From Oryzomonas sagensis (GTDB taxonomy: Bacteria; Desulfobacterota; Desulfuromonadia; Geobacterales; Pseudopelobacteraceae): a DNA stretch of 64,000 bases. The position numbers were made by a program, and so were the translations under genes. Below are positions 35,198 to 43,817 of the stretch, piece after piece (positions within the stretch are counted from its first letter, which is position 1; every line of letters starts with the position of its first letter). The stretch covers positions 62,001-126,000 of the forward strand of contig NZ_VZRA01000007.1 of assembly GCF_008802355.1 (NCBI RefSeq), read 5' to 3'. The notes under the pieces were generated by a model. That model was not told the DNA's origin. It saw only the letters and a list, made by a program, of their open reading frames with translations, and made no database searches.

Positions 35198-35758
35198 TTA
35201 TCCCCCTACCCGGAGAGCCGCCCCGAAGCGCGCCATCCATGCGTCAAAAATTTGAAGCTTGTCTTTTCCAAAACCGGAAAGCTTTTCACGAACCCGCTCG
35301 GGCGGCGCTCTGTGGGACAACCTGTCCGGTTTTTTGGAGAAAAACAGGTCGGCAAAACAGATAATCTCTTCTGCCGTCGTTCTGGGAGCCATATCCCGAG
35401 GGGGAAGCGGCAGCTGTTGGTCAGCGATATCCTTGATCGTCAAGCCGACGCCGATGTGGCGTTCGCACACCAGGGCGTGCTGCGGCAAGCCTTCGCGCTC
35501 AAGAATCTCCCGCCCCAGAATGCCATGCATGATGTAGGGATGGGTGCCCAGAGCGCCGATTCCAGGGGCAGAAACCCTGCATACGCCAATGTCGTGCAGC
35601 ATGGCCGCTTCCTGTATGAAGGTGCATTCCTCAGGGGAAAGAGCGGCCACATGGCCGACAGCCAGGGCAAGTTCCGCCACTACCCTCCCATGGGTGGCCA
35701 CGATCTCCAACCCGGCACCCTCAAAGTACCTGCCCAGCATTGCCATCACATCCACCAT
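35198..35758 (-). CDS. HD-domain phosphohydrolase-like protein
   Basis: A 186-residue protein containing an HD domain: THGRVVAELALAVGH (first His), AAMLHDIGVCRVSAPGIGA (HD pair) and ERHIGVGLTIKDI (later His). The type is that of small HDIG proteins often annotated as nucleotide phosphohydrolases. No GYP motif of cyclic-di-GMP phosphodiesterases is seen. ATG at 35758 preferred (GGTGAG seven bases upstream) over a TTG six codons earlier. It is the first gene on this strand and is separated from pheA by 140 bases. Confidence 0.85.
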   Translation of the reverse strand: MVDVMAMLGRYFEGAGLEIVATHGRVVAELALAVGHVAALSPEECTFIQEAAMLHDIGVCRVSAPGIGALGTHPYIMHGILGREILEREGLPQHALVCERHIGVGLTIKDIADQQLPLPPRDMAPRTTAEEIICFADLFFSKKPDRLSHRAPPERVREKLSGFGKDKLQIFDAWMARFGAALRVGG

Positions 35759-35842
35759 CGGTACGCTCACCGCCAAAAGTCAAGTTTTAGACACATATTC
35801 ATACCCCTAACAGGCCCAATCGAGTCAATATTTTGTTACGAC

Positions 35843-35869
35843 AATGCAATATACTGTTTCTATTGCATT
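35843..35869. promoter_or_regulatory. Perfect 9-bp dyad in a divergent intergenic region
   Basis: AATGCAATA, nine bases, TATTGCATT. It lies between the HD-protein gene and the small gene at 35959, followed by seven T. It could be an operator for either gene. As a hairpin it is AT-rich and would be a weak terminator, with nothing upstream on the plus strand to terminate. Confidence 0.5.
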
Positions 35870-35958
35870 ATTTTTTTAGGCATGCCTTATGCTTATACTA
35901 AGAAGACTTTAAGCAACGCAGGCACGACCAGTTGTCAAACGAACAGGAGCGGTTACCC

Positions 35959-36126
35959 GTGTACGCCAAATTCCCCTTTTATTCCATAGCGCAAATGTAT
36001 GCCATCAGCATTGAAGAGCCGGTCGCCATCCTTCTGGGGCAGGACAACCTCTATTGGGTCGTCGATCAAGTCTGCGCATCCGACTATCTTAACGACGGGT
36101 GTTCCCTGCTCAGCGCTGCCGATTGA
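35959..36126 (+). CDS. Small hypothetical protein (55 residues)
   Basis: Starts with a GTG at 35959 that has AGGAG about nine bases upstream (an alternative TTG lies nine codons earlier). The product MYAKFPFYSIAQMYAISIEE, then PVAILLGQDNLYWVVDQVCA and a short acidic tail, looks like a compact soluble domain with two beta strands and a cysteine. I do not recognise the family. It precedes the DUF1858/hemerythrin operon by 229 bases on the same strand. Confidence 0.55.
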   Translation: MYAKFPFYSIAQMYAISIEEPVAILLGQDNLYWVVDQVCASDYLNDGCSLLSAAD

Positions 36127-36280
36127 GACGCCCGCCGTTTCAAACCGATCACCCGTCGAACGAAACGCCTGCCTCACCTTTTATACCTCAACCCCTTTCC
36201 AAATAAAAGGGTTCACAGCTCCTGTCCCTTCTCCGCTTCACGGCAAACCGATCCCCGTTCCGCCCATATTCGACAAAATA

Positions 36281-36294
36281 TTGACCTGCATCAT
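36281..36294 (+). promoter_or_regulatory. FNR/HcpR-like half-symmetric site upstream of the DUF1858 operon
   Basis: TTGACCTGCATCAT matches TTGAN6TCA(A/T) of CRP/FNR-family regulators (8 of 10 bases of TTGAT-N4-ATCAA). A possible -35/-10 (TTGGGC-N17-TACTTA) lies just downstream. It would place the operon under an oxygen or nitric-oxide sensing regulator. Confidence 0.4.
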
Positions 36295-36355
36295 TACTTT
36301 CCCCGCTTGGGCAAGTTATCCTGCAACCATACTTAAGGAGGCGAGGAGGTTGACC

Positions 36356-36577
36356 ATGGAACTCAGAAGCGGTCTAGGCGACAAGGCCATCCAGGACGTA
36401 ATCCAGACCCACCCGGAGATCGGCGGAATTCTCAAGCACTATGATATCGGCTGCGTTACCTGCACGGTGGGTGTCTGTCTCTTAAAGGACGTCGTCGCCA
36501 TCCACGGCCTGACAAAGGACGACGAGGCGGCAATCCAACATAAAATCAACAGTTACCTTACGGCAAAAGGAGAATGA
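36356..36577 (+). CDS. DUF1858-like small redox protein
   Basis: A 73-residue protein with the pattern of DUF1858/ScdA-N domains: helix-turn-helix, then HPEIGGILKHYDIGCVTCTV with a CxxC, followed by GVCLLKDVVAIHGL. These domains accompany hybrid-cluster protein and iron-sulfur repair (ScdA/RIC) proteins and probably form a redox disulfide or bind iron. The ATG has GGAGG at good spacing. It starts a compact four-gene operon with a ferredoxin-related protein, hemerythrin and PAS protein, consistent with O2/NO stress or sensing (inference). Confidence 0.78.
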   Translation: MELRSGLGDKAIQDVIQTHPEIGGILKHYDIGCVTCTVGVCLLKDVVAIHGLTKDDEAAIQHKINSYLTAKGE

Positions 36578-36579
36578 TC

Positions 36580-37035
36580 ATGACACACCCCGGATGCGGC
36601 TGCCCCGGCAGCATGGCGCGTACCATCGAACAACCGGAACCAGATGAAGGTAGTACGGTCAGAGTTCGTTCCGAGCTGCGACAGTGGCCGGTGCAACTCC
36701 ATCTGATACCATCAACGGCATCCTACCTCCAGGACGCGGACCTCCTGATCAGCGCCGACTGTGTGGCCTATGCCATGGGTGGCATGCACCAGGACCTGCT
36801 GAAGGGAAAAGCCCTGGCCATCGCCTGCCCCAAACTGGACGACACCACCCCCTATGTGGAAAAGCTGGCCGGCATCTTCAGCACCAACGCCATCAAAAGC
36901 ATCACCGTGGCCATTATGGAAGTGCCCTGCTGCCGCGGTCTGGATATCCTGGTCAGGGAGGCACTGGCCCGGAGCGGGCAGGAGATCCCCCTTGAGTGTG
37001 TGGTAATCGGCATCAACGGAGAACGGAGGAATTGA
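36580..37035 (+). CDS. Iron-sulfur-oxidoreductase-related protein lacking its ferredoxin domain
   Basis: A 151-residue protein that resembles the C-terminal half of a family of 4Fe-4S ferredoxin proteins with the layout ferredoxin domain, CPGSMAR-type cysteine motif, then the LRQWPVQLHL and ADLLISADCVAYAM region. Here the canonical CxxCxxCxxxC ferredoxin domain is absent, and only a short Cys-rich start (GCGCPGS) plus three more cysteines (SADC, AIAC, VPCC) remain. The second ATG (36580) is preferred since AAGGAG is eight bases upstream; the first overlaps the preceding stop. It sits between the DUF1858 and hemerythrin genes. Confidence 0.72.
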   Translation: MTHPGCGCPGSMARTIEQPEPDEGSTVRVRSELRQWPVQLHLIPSTASYLQDADLLISADCVAYAMGGMHQDLLKGKALAIACPKLDDTTPYVEKLAGIFSTNAIKSITVAIMEVPCCRGLDILVREALARSGQEIPLECVVIGINGERRN

Positions 37036-37646
37036 TGGCAGCCGAGATTACCCAAGCGCTGGTCAACGAACATCGCCTGATTCTGAGGATGGTGGCCCTG
37101 CTGGAGCGCAATGCCCGCCGGACCGCCGCAGGAATGTACGACGGATGGCAATTTTACCTGGACGGCGTGGACTTTATCCGTAATTACGCCGACCGTTTCC
37201 ACCACGCGAAAGAAGAGGATGTTCTCTTTGCGGCACTGTTTGAAAACGGCATGCCCCGAGAGCACAGTCCGGTGGCCGCCATGCTGCTGGAGCATGACCA
37301 GGGAAGACAGTATGTGGGGGCCATGGAGACAGCGGCCAAAGAGGCCACGGCGGGCAACGGCGGCGGCGCCGAGCTCGTCGCGGGCAATGCCCTGGCCTAC
37401 GCCGAACTGCTGCGCGCCCATATCGCGAAAGAGGACGGAATACTCTACCCCCTTGCCGAACGGCTCATACCTGCTAGACTGAAAAGCGAAATCACCGCGG
37501 GCTACGCAGCGGCAGAAGCGGGAAAACCGGCCGGTTTCGCAGCCCGTTATGAGGCGCTCGTAACGAAATACGAACGAGAGGTTGAGGGCATATGGATACC
37601 GAACGACTCTGCAGCACCATCATTGAAAATGCCAATGACGCCGTGA
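37035..37646 (+). CDS. Hemerythrin-domain protein
   Basis: A 203-residue protein with a hemerythrin HHE fold: VNEHRLILRM (first His), RFHHAKEEDVLF (His/Glu), AAMLLEHDQGRQYVGAM, and LLRAHIAKEDGILYPLAERL provide the di-iron ligands. Such proteins bind O2 or help repair or deliver iron under stress. The ATG at 37035 overlaps the previous stop (TGATG) with GGAGG upstream. Its 3' end overlaps the PAS gene by 55 bases, unusually long, so the last 18 residues share sequence with the PAS gene start. Confidence 0.88.
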   Translation: MAAEITQALVNEHRLILRMVALLERNARRTAAGMYDGWQFYLDGVDFIRNYADRFHHAKEEDVLFAALFENGMPREHSPVAAMLLEHDQGRQYVGAMETAAKEATAGNGGGAELVAGNALAYAELLRAHIAKEDGILYPLAERLIPARLKSEITAGYAAAEAGKPAGFAARYEALVTKYEREVEGIWIPNDSAAPSLKMPMTP

Positions 37647-38035
37647 TGTTTTCCGACAGCGAGGGGATTATCCAACTCTGGAACAGCGGCGCGGAGCGAA
37701 TGTTCGGCTATCGTAGCGAAGAGGCGCGGGGCAAATCCCTGGACCTGATCATTCCCGAGAACCTGCGTCAACGGCACTGGGACGGCTACTTTCGGGTCAT
37801 GGCAAGCGGTACGAGCCGCTACAGCGTCGAAATGCTCTCCGCACCCGCCCTGCGCAAGGACGGCAGCCGCATCTCCACCGAATTTTCCATGGTCGTGGTC
37901 ACGGATACGGCCGGGCGGGTTCAGGGTGTTGCCGCGATCATCCGCGACGTGACGGCACGATGGCAACGGGAGCGGGAGCAGAGGGAACGCATCAGGGAGT
38001 TGGAGTTGTTGCAGAAAAACGTGCCCCAAGGGTAA
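37592..38035 (+). CDS. PAS-domain protein
   Basis: A 147-residue, mostly single PAS domain protein: IIENANDAVMFSDSEGIIQL, then NSGAERMFGYRSEEARGKSL, and a C-terminal PAC-type stretch QGVAAIIRDVTARWQRERE ending in a coiled-coil-like helix. No kinase or other output domain is present. It may act as an accessory sensor or heterodimer partner. The ATG has GAGG upstream and starts inside the hemerythrin gene. Confidence 0.82.
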   Translation: MDTERLCSTIIENANDAVMFSDSEGIIQLWNSGAERMFGYRSEEARGKSLDLIIPENLRQRHWDGYFRVMASGTSRYSVEMLSAPALRKDGSRISTEFSMVVVTDTAGRVQGVAAIIRDVTARWQREREQRERIRELELLQKNVPQG

Positions 38036-38050
38036 GGGGAAACAGGCCTG

Positions 38051-39751
38051 TCAGGTTTCTTTGCGGCCCTGCAGCCTGGCTTCGCAGTCAGGGCAGATGC
38101 CGTAGCTGAACATGGCGCCTGAGTGTTTGCTGATATAGGTTTCCAGCTGGTTCCAGTACCCCTTGTCGTCACGGATCTTCTTGCAGGAGTCGCAGATGGG
38201 CAGCAAGCCGCTCAATATCCTGACATCGCACAGCGCACCCTGAAGATCCCCGATGAGCCCTTCACGCTCTTTTTCAGTCTTCTTCCGGTCGCTGATATCC
38301 TCGATCTGAACGATGAAATACTCCGGAACGCCTTCGTCGCCCTTGAGGACAGAGGCGGTCAGTTGCCCCCAGACCAACTCGCGCCCCTTGGTTATGTACC
38401 GTTTTTCCACGGTATAGGCGGAAACCTCACCATCCAGCAGCCGCTCCACATGGGGAATATCCAGGCTCAGGTCGTCCGGGTGGGTTACCTCCGCGAAGGT
38501 CAAACCTTGAAGCGCCTCTTTTTCATATCCGAGGATGGCGCACAGGGCGCGGTTCACCAGGAGAAACGTACCGTTGAGAGAGACGAGTGCCATCCCGATG
38601 GGAGCGTTTTCCAAAGCGCTGCGGAATCGGGCCTCGCTTTCCCGCACGGCCTTCTCCCGGGCGGAAAGCTGATCGGCCATCTGGTCGAAGGTCTGGGCCA
38701 AATCCCCCAGTTCCCCCCCCTGCAGGCAAGCGGAAACCCGCGTGTGAAGATTTCCTGCCGCCAGCCGGTGGGAAGCCTCCTGCAACGCGGTGATCCTGTT
38801 GACAAAACAGTGCTTGCCGATAAACAGGGCCAGGAAAATGGCGGTGAGCAGGAGCAGCGACAGGAACACCATATTGTAAAACTGCTTTTCCGCCGTTTTA
38901 CTCAGGGCCGCCTGGAGAGGAATACCGGCACGGACGTACAGGTAAGGGAACGTTTCATTGCGTAACCGCAATTTGGTGTACGAAATGATCCGCCGGTCGC
39001 CGGACACCCCCACATCAATAAACGAGTTCTCCTCAGGACCGTTCACCATGCTCATGAAGATTCCGTCGTTGACCTTTTTACCGACAAACCCCTCGGGATT
39101 CAGATTTCTGTCTATTATCACCCCGTTATAGTCGATGATATTGAAGGTCGTCCCCCGGGGCAAGCCGGCTTGGTTAAACAGGACATTGTAATGGTCAAAG
39201 TTGAAATTGACCGCAATAACGGCCCTAACCCCACCCTTCTCATCAATAACCGGGTATCCGAAACCGATGGTCGGTTTCGTGGAAATCTGGCCGATGACAT
39301 ATTCGCCGGAAGAAAACTGCCTGGTTTTGACGGCATTCCGGAAGGTACGTTTATCGCGCAGGGAAATCTGCTTGGTAAGAGGCAGAGCCGATGCCCACAC
39401 ATCTCCCGTTGTCGGGTCGGCGATCACAATATTGGCATACTGGGGATTCAGGGCGAGAACACTCGCCAGAATACCGTTGACGGCCGTCGTCTTATGTTCC
39501 CTGACCTGGGGCAATTGCCCCAGCACGGTCACCAGCTGGTGTGCGGCCGCAGTAAGATTTCTCTGTTCGGAGGCAATGTTGTAGGCCAGTTTCCTGGTCT
39601 CGACTATGCCCTCCTGCAGCGCATCATGGTGCTGGTCCAGACCAAAATGGACGATCAACCCCACGGCCGGCAGGGCAAGCAGCAGGGTCAGCAGGAGCAG
39701 GAGTTTCCGTAACGAAAGGGAGGAGAAGTGATCGAGCAGGCTTTGTATCAT
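38051..39751 (-). CDS. Membrane sensor: Cache-HAMP-PAS with C-terminal cysteine-rich module
   Basis: A 566-residue protein. N-terminal membrane segment (LLLLLTLLLALPAVGLIV), a large periplasmic dCache-like sensor region (about 40-290), a second membrane helix (MVFLSLLLLTAIFLALFIG), HAMP (about 320-375), a PAS domain with PAC (about 385-505), and a final 60-residue module CDSCKKIRDDKGYWNQLETY ... GICPDCEARL. There is no kinase, GGDEF or EAL domain. The last module, with two CxxC pairs, is probably a zinc ribbon acting as output or interaction surface (inference). Start at 39751 has GAGG upstream. Confidence 0.82.
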   Translation of the reverse strand: MIQSLLDHFSSLSLRKLLLLLTLLLALPAVGLIVHFGLDQHHDALQEGIVETRKLAYNIASEQRNLTAAAHQLVTVLGQLPQVREHKTTAVNGILASVLALNPQYANIVIADPTTGDVWASALPLTKQISLRDKRTFRNAVKTRQFSSGEYVIGQISTKPTIGFGYPVIDEKGGVRAVIAVNFNFDHYNVLFNQAGLPRGTTFNIIDYNGVIIDRNLNPEGFVGKKVNDGIFMSMVNGPEENSFIDVGVSGDRRIISYTKLRLRNETFPYLYVRAGIPLQAALSKTAEKQFYNMVFLSLLLLTAIFLALFIGKHCFVNRITALQEASHRLAAGNLHTRVSACLQGGELGDLAQTFDQMADQLSAREKAVRESEARFRSALENAPIGMALVSLNGTFLLVNRALCAILGYEKEALQGLTFAEVTHPDDLSLDIPHVERLLDGEVSAYTVEKRYITKGRELVWGQLTASVLKGDEGVPEYFIVQIEDISDRKKTEKEREGLIGDLQGALCDVRILSGLLPICDSCKKIRDDKGYWNQLETYISKHSGAMFSYGICPDCEARLQGRKET

Positions 39752-40132
39752 GAACGCGTCCTCGAGAGGCTGTCGGGCAGGCGCTTGCAAGATGACTTGG
39801 TTCCGTGAGGCCGGGGCGACAATCGCCACCTCGGGGCATGTTCCCATGTACCTCGAACGCGGCACGACATGGCCGCCGCCAAATTACATGCACTCAAAAA
39901 CTTGCAAAAGCCGGGCCTCAAATCGGATCGGGGAGGAGGTCGGTGGCCTATTCGTAAATTTTCCCCACAAGAAGCGACAAAGCCGCGACCCCTCAGGGGA
40001 GCCGGAACAGTGCTTGTGCACCGCTTAGCCGGGCGAAGAGGGGGTCGTGCCAAAGGTGGGCCGGAAAACGATCAGGGGGATACGCTATCAGGGAATCCCC
40101 AGCGTCACGGCGGTTTTTCCGGCAAATCTTAG
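39752..40132. other. 381-bp intergenic stretch, no gene seen
   Basis: Between the sensor and cheW. No supported open frame; the longest frames have no ribosome site. On the minus strand, TTTTGC with TAATTT 17 bases on (about 39885-39910) could be a weak promoter for the sensor gene. Confidence 0.4.
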
Positions 40133-40624
40133 TTACATTCCGCCAAATAGCTGGGTTTCTCCCGGCGAAAACATCTTGTCCAGGGAAAGAAGCACGAGCA
40201 GACGGTCCGTTCGGTTGATCACGCCCGTGATGCACTCCTGATCTATACCGCCCGACACCACCGGCGGGGGAGGCTGTATTTCGCTATCGGAGATGCGGAT
40301 GACCTCCGATACGGCATCGACGATAAATCCCGTTAAATTCCCGTCCACATCCACGACAATGATGCGGGTCTGGCTGTTGTTCGCCACTTCGGGCAAACCG
40401 AATTTACGACGCATGGAGATAATGGGAATCACCCGCCCGCGAAGGTTGATAATGCCCTCGACATAGTGCGGGGTGTTGGGCATGTGGGTAATGGCGGTCA
40501 TGCGGATGATTTCGCGGACCTTCAGGACCTCTATGCCGAACTCTTCGTCCCCCAGGCTAAAGCTGACGAGTTGGTTGAGCTCTCCCTTGGACTCATCACT
40601 CTTGACCATCAGTTCGTTGGACAT
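40133..40624 (-). CDS. cheW: Chemotaxis coupling protein CheW
   Basis: A 163-residue CheW: LVSFSLGDEEFGIEVLKVRE, then MPNTPHYVEGIINLRGRVIP and GFIVDAVSEVIRISDSEIQP are the classic SH3-like repeats. It bridges methyl-accepting receptors and the CheA kinase. No other che gene is near, so it may serve an array encoded elsewhere. The methionine-rich N-terminus is as in other Geobacter CheW proteins. Confidence 0.94.
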   Translation of the reverse strand: MSNELMVKSDESKGELNQLVSFSLGDEEFGIEVLKVREIIRMTAITHMPNTPHYVEGIINLRGRVIPIISMRRKFGLPEVANNSQTRIIVVDVDGNLTGFIVDAVSEVIRISDSEIQPPPPVVSGGIDQECITGVINRTDRLLVLLSLDKMFSPGETQLFGGM

Positions 40625-40733
40625 TATCTCATTCCTTTCAGTGGTTCAATTCGTTGCCATGCAGCCCATTCTATACCAGTTTGCCAAAGCCCTGTCAAAG
40701 CCTGAACAGCCACGGGCGCTAAACGAGATACGG

Positions 40734-41078
40734 TTACGGGATTAAACGTACGAAGGGAAACAGGGGGGAGCGCGTGGTTAGGAGCCGTAACAACAGCAGA
40801 GAGGCACCGAATACCATCACGAGCTGAGACGGCAGCGGCTGACCTGCGGGAGTGCGGGGAGAAATCGACCCGCCCAGGGCAACTGGCTCATCGCACTGGT
40901 TGGCCGGTGCCAGTTGGACCGATTTTTCAGCCGGCGTCTCCACGACGGCACGCGGTGCGGCTTTCGGCTTTTGCGGACGTGATAGAGCAGGAACCTTTAT
41001 CCCGAGGAACAGGAGGAATAAGGGCAGGATGAAGACAACCAGGCGCCTGGTCGAGTGATGCCGCATAGCGTGGTACAT
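40734..41078 (-). CDS. Hypothetical small membrane or secreted protein
   Basis: A 114-residue protein from the internal ATG at 41078. The N-terminus has a hydrophobic segment (RRLVVFILPLFLLFLGIKVP), a Pro/Ala-rich middle and a second hydrophobic segment near the C-terminus (LVMVFGASLLLLRLLTTR). A single Cys is in the middle. No family recognised; codon use looks coding, but a ribosome site is weak. Confidence 0.45.
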   Translation of the reverse strand: MYHAMRHHSTRRLVVFILPLFLLFLGIKVPALSRPQKPKAAPRAVVETPAEKSVQLAPANQCDEPVALGGSISPRTPAGQPLPSQLVMVFGASLLLLRLLTTRSPLFPFVRLIP

Positions 41079-41587
41079 GGCGATAGGAATATCAGATTGT
41101 TGCAACAAAGTGCAATCGCATTGGCCGGCACGCCTTCCGGCAGGCTCCACCGCCCCCGCTACTGTTTGCCATGAGGCGGATCTTTCACCTTATTCCCGTG
41201 TTTGGCACCCCGGTCCCCGAGGTCGCAGGAATTGGACATTCAGGTGGACACGCCGAGGCGCGGAAGGATGTACTTTTGGAGCACCACCCACACAACGAGG
41301 AATATGATCGGCACTAGCAGCTCTTTCACTCCTTCACCTCGCTCATTCGGATTGGGGCTGGGCAGTCATACCGGAATCGCACCCCCGGTCGCAGCCCAAT
41401 TAATTCAATTTATAATATACAATAAAAAATATATCAATAACAATCGCGACCGGGAGTATGAATCATGCCGCCTCCGGCCAGGCCACTCTTAGTCTCCAAC
41501 CACAGTGATGGTTGTGGACAGCCCCTGGTTGGGGTATAGTGTATTCGTGTTTTGCTGCCAGAGCGCCAGAACCCGGAGGTAAGCCCC
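41079..41587. other. 509-bp intergenic stretch, no gene seen
   Basis: No open frame with a ribosome site. The part from 41395 to 41450 is strongly AT-rich (TTTATAATATACAATAAAAA region) and may hold the promoter for the downstream serine carboxypeptidase gene. Confidence 0.4.
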
Positions 41588-43150
41588 TTGTTCATCCCCC
41601 TGTTTTTAACGGTCCTCTTGTTGGCCGGCGAACTTCATCATCCCTGCCTGTCCGCGGCGGAAACCACACCAGGGATCGCCCGGTCGGCCCATGATGACGG
41701 AAAAAGCGCGGAGAAGGGGAACAAGGAGTCGGGCCCGGCCGCGGAAACACCGGTCGTAACCCGCCACACCATCACCATGAAGGGCAAGGCGCTGGCCTAT
41801 ACCGTGACCGCAGGCGAGTTGCCGGTGCAAAACGATGCCGGCGAAACCGAGGCCCAGATCTTTTTTGTCGCCTATAGCGTTCCCACCCCTTCGCCCACCG
41901 TCAAACGTCCGCTCCTGTTCATCTTCAACGGCGGCCCCGGTGCGTCGTCGGTCTGGCTGCACCTTGGGGCGGTCGGTCCCCGTATCGTGCGGATGCTGCC
42001 CGACGGCAGGATGCCCGCCCCTCCCTTTCATCTGGAGGACAACGACACAACCTGGCTGGAGTGGGCTGACCTGGTGTTCATCGACCCGGTCGGCACCGGT
42101 TACAGCCGGGCGGCCAAGGCGGATCTGACGAAAAAATTCGCCACGGTCCTGGGGGATGTGGACTCATTGGGGCGGTTCATCAGGCTCTATCTGGGACGCT
42201 ACGAACGCTGGGGGGGGCCCTTGTTCCTGGCGGGAGAGAGCTACGGGGCATTCCGCTCCGCGGGGCTGTCCGAATACCTGCTTGAGCACGGCATCGCGCT
42301 CAACGGCATCGTGCTGATCTCCTCAGTCATGAACATGCAGCCCCTGAGCTTCGACCAGGGCAATGACCTCCCCTACCCCCTGTTCCTCCCCAGTTATACG
42401 GCAACGGCATGGTATCATCACCGGCTGGCGCCCCAATTCCAGGCCGACCTGGACAAGACGCTGGCCCAGGCGGAGTCATGGGCGGCAACGGAGTACACGG
42501 CGGCACTGGTTCTGGGGGATAGCCTGCCCACAGAGAAACGCCGCGAGGTTGCCGACAAACTGGCTGAATTCACCGGGCTGGATGCGGCCTTCATCGCCAA
42601 CCGCAACCTGCGCATCGACAGCAGGAGCTTCGTCAGGGAACTCCTCCGCGACCGGCAGCAGATGGTTGGATATCTGGACAGCCGCTTCGCGGCTCCGGAC
42701 CTGGAACCGTCGAGCCATCGCAGCTTTGACCCCGCCGTGGCCGTCATCAAGCCGCCCTATACCGATGCTTTCAATCGCTATATCCGCACGGAACTCGGCT
42801 ACAAGTCCGACCTGGAATACTTTGTCCTGGGCGGCGGCATCGGCCACTGGGACTGGGAAGCGAAGAACAGCTACGCCGACACCAGCGACAACCTGCGCAA
42901 CAGTTTTGCCAAAAACCCCTATATGAAGCTCTTTGTGGCCATGGGGCTGTTCGACCTGGCAACCCCCCATTTTTCCAGCACGTACACCCTCAATCACTTA
43001 GGCTTGACGCCGGCACTCCAGAAAAACATTTCAACCCGTCGCTATCGTGCCGGACATATGATGTACCTGGACAGCACCTCCCGGGGGCAGCTGAATCGGG
43101 ACGTGAAGGAGTTCGTCCATAAGGCGCTTGCCGGAACCCCACATGAGTAA
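41588..43150 (+). CDS. S10-family serine carboxypeptidase
   Basis: A 520-residue exported protein with a signal peptide after the TTG start at 41588 (GGAGG eight bases upstream). It has the S10 fold: IFNGGPGASSVWLHLGAVGP, VFIDPVGTGYSRA, and LFLAGESYGAFRS with the catalytic Ser near residue 218 in GESYG; later, the Asp/His region DLATPHFSSTYTLNHL and AGHMMYLDSTS supplies the charge relay. Family members trim C-terminal residues of peptides. Serine carboxypeptidases are uncommon in bacteria outside a few groups. It stands alone in this region. Confidence 0.88.
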   Translation: MFIPLFLTVLLLAGELHHPCLSAAETTPGIARSAHDDGKSAEKGNKESGPAAETPVVTRHTITMKGKALAYTVTAGELPVQNDAGETEAQIFFVAYSVPTPSPTVKRPLLFIFNGGPGASSVWLHLGAVGPRIVRMLPDGRMPAPPFHLEDNDTTWLEWADLVFIDPVGTGYSRAAKADLTKKFATVLGDVDSLGRFIRLYLGRYERWGGPLFLAGESYGAFRSAGLSEYLLEHGIALNGIVLISSVMNMQPLSFDQGNDLPYPLFLPSYTATAWYHHRLAPQFQADLDKTLAQAESWAATEYTAALVLGDSLPTEKRREVADKLAEFTGLDAAFIANRNLRIDSRSFVRELLRDRQQMVGYLDSRFAAPDLEPSSHRSFDPAVAVIKPPYTDAFNRYIRTELGYKSDLEYFVLGGGIGHWDWEAKNSYADTSDNLRNSFAKNPYMKLFVAMGLFDLATPHFSSTYTLNHLGLTPALQKNISTRRYRAGHMMYLDSTSRGQLNRDVKEFVHKALAGTPHE

Positions 43151-43508
43151 TCTGTACGGTCGATCCGCCGTTTCAACTTCTCCCGACATGAGGAGCCGTC
43201 TCCCGAATGTATCATTTCCCTATACAGGCACATTCCGGGCCCGCCTCCCATAGAAATCAAACAATATCAATTCGTTATTACGGCACTACCCTCGGCACGC
43301 CTCGTCATGGTTGTATGGGATTGGTATACAGACGCCCATAGGGCCGTCTCCCCCCCAACCGCCCACCGCCGCCGCCACTCGCAGTAATACTCAATAATAT
43401 TATCATGTTAAATTGGAAATCGAGCCATGTATGTGTTGTGGCACAGCCCATGCATTTTACGAGGGTAAGGAAACACGCCGGACAGCCGAGGGAAGAAAGG
43501 AGAGAGCC
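43151..43508. other. 358-bp intergenic stretch, no gene seen
   Basis: No recognisable gene. The sequence from 43255 to 43410 is AT-rich with an ATAATATTATC cluster near 43400 that may hold the promoter for the two small membrane proteins. Confidence 0.4.
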
Positions 43509-43745
43509 ATGAGAACCTTATCAGCAACGCTATTGTCCCTGATGATCACTGCAACCAAGGTGTTGGCAGCGGGAGGGGGAAGTGAAGGTGAGGGGTTGGG
43601 CTTGCTGGCGACATTCTTCATCGCATTCGGGATACTGATCGTCCTGTTCCAGTTCATTCCCGGCATTATGCTCTTTGTCGGGATGTTGAGGGGAATCTTT
43701 TCAGCTGGCGATGAAAAATTGCACGGAACCACGGGCGCCAAATAG
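43509..43745 (+). CDS. Small membrane protein, copy 1 of a 78-residue pair
   Basis: 78 residues. A cleavable or anchor N-terminus (LLSLMITATKVLAAGGG) is followed by a strongly hydrophobic helix (LLATFFIAFGILIVLFQFIP) and a short tail. The ATG has AAAGGAG about five bases upstream. It is identical in length and in layout to the next gene, but not in sequence. I do not recognise the family. Confidence 0.72.
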   Translation: MRTLSATLLSLMITATKVLAAGGGSEGEGLGLLATFFIAFGILIVLFQFIPGIMLFVGMLRGIFSAGDEKLHGTTGAK

Positions 43746-43817
43746 CATCACACCCGGTTACCGGGAGAGTGAACACATTCACACGGGTAGCCGTGCGGAG
43801 TAGAGAGGGAGGACGCC

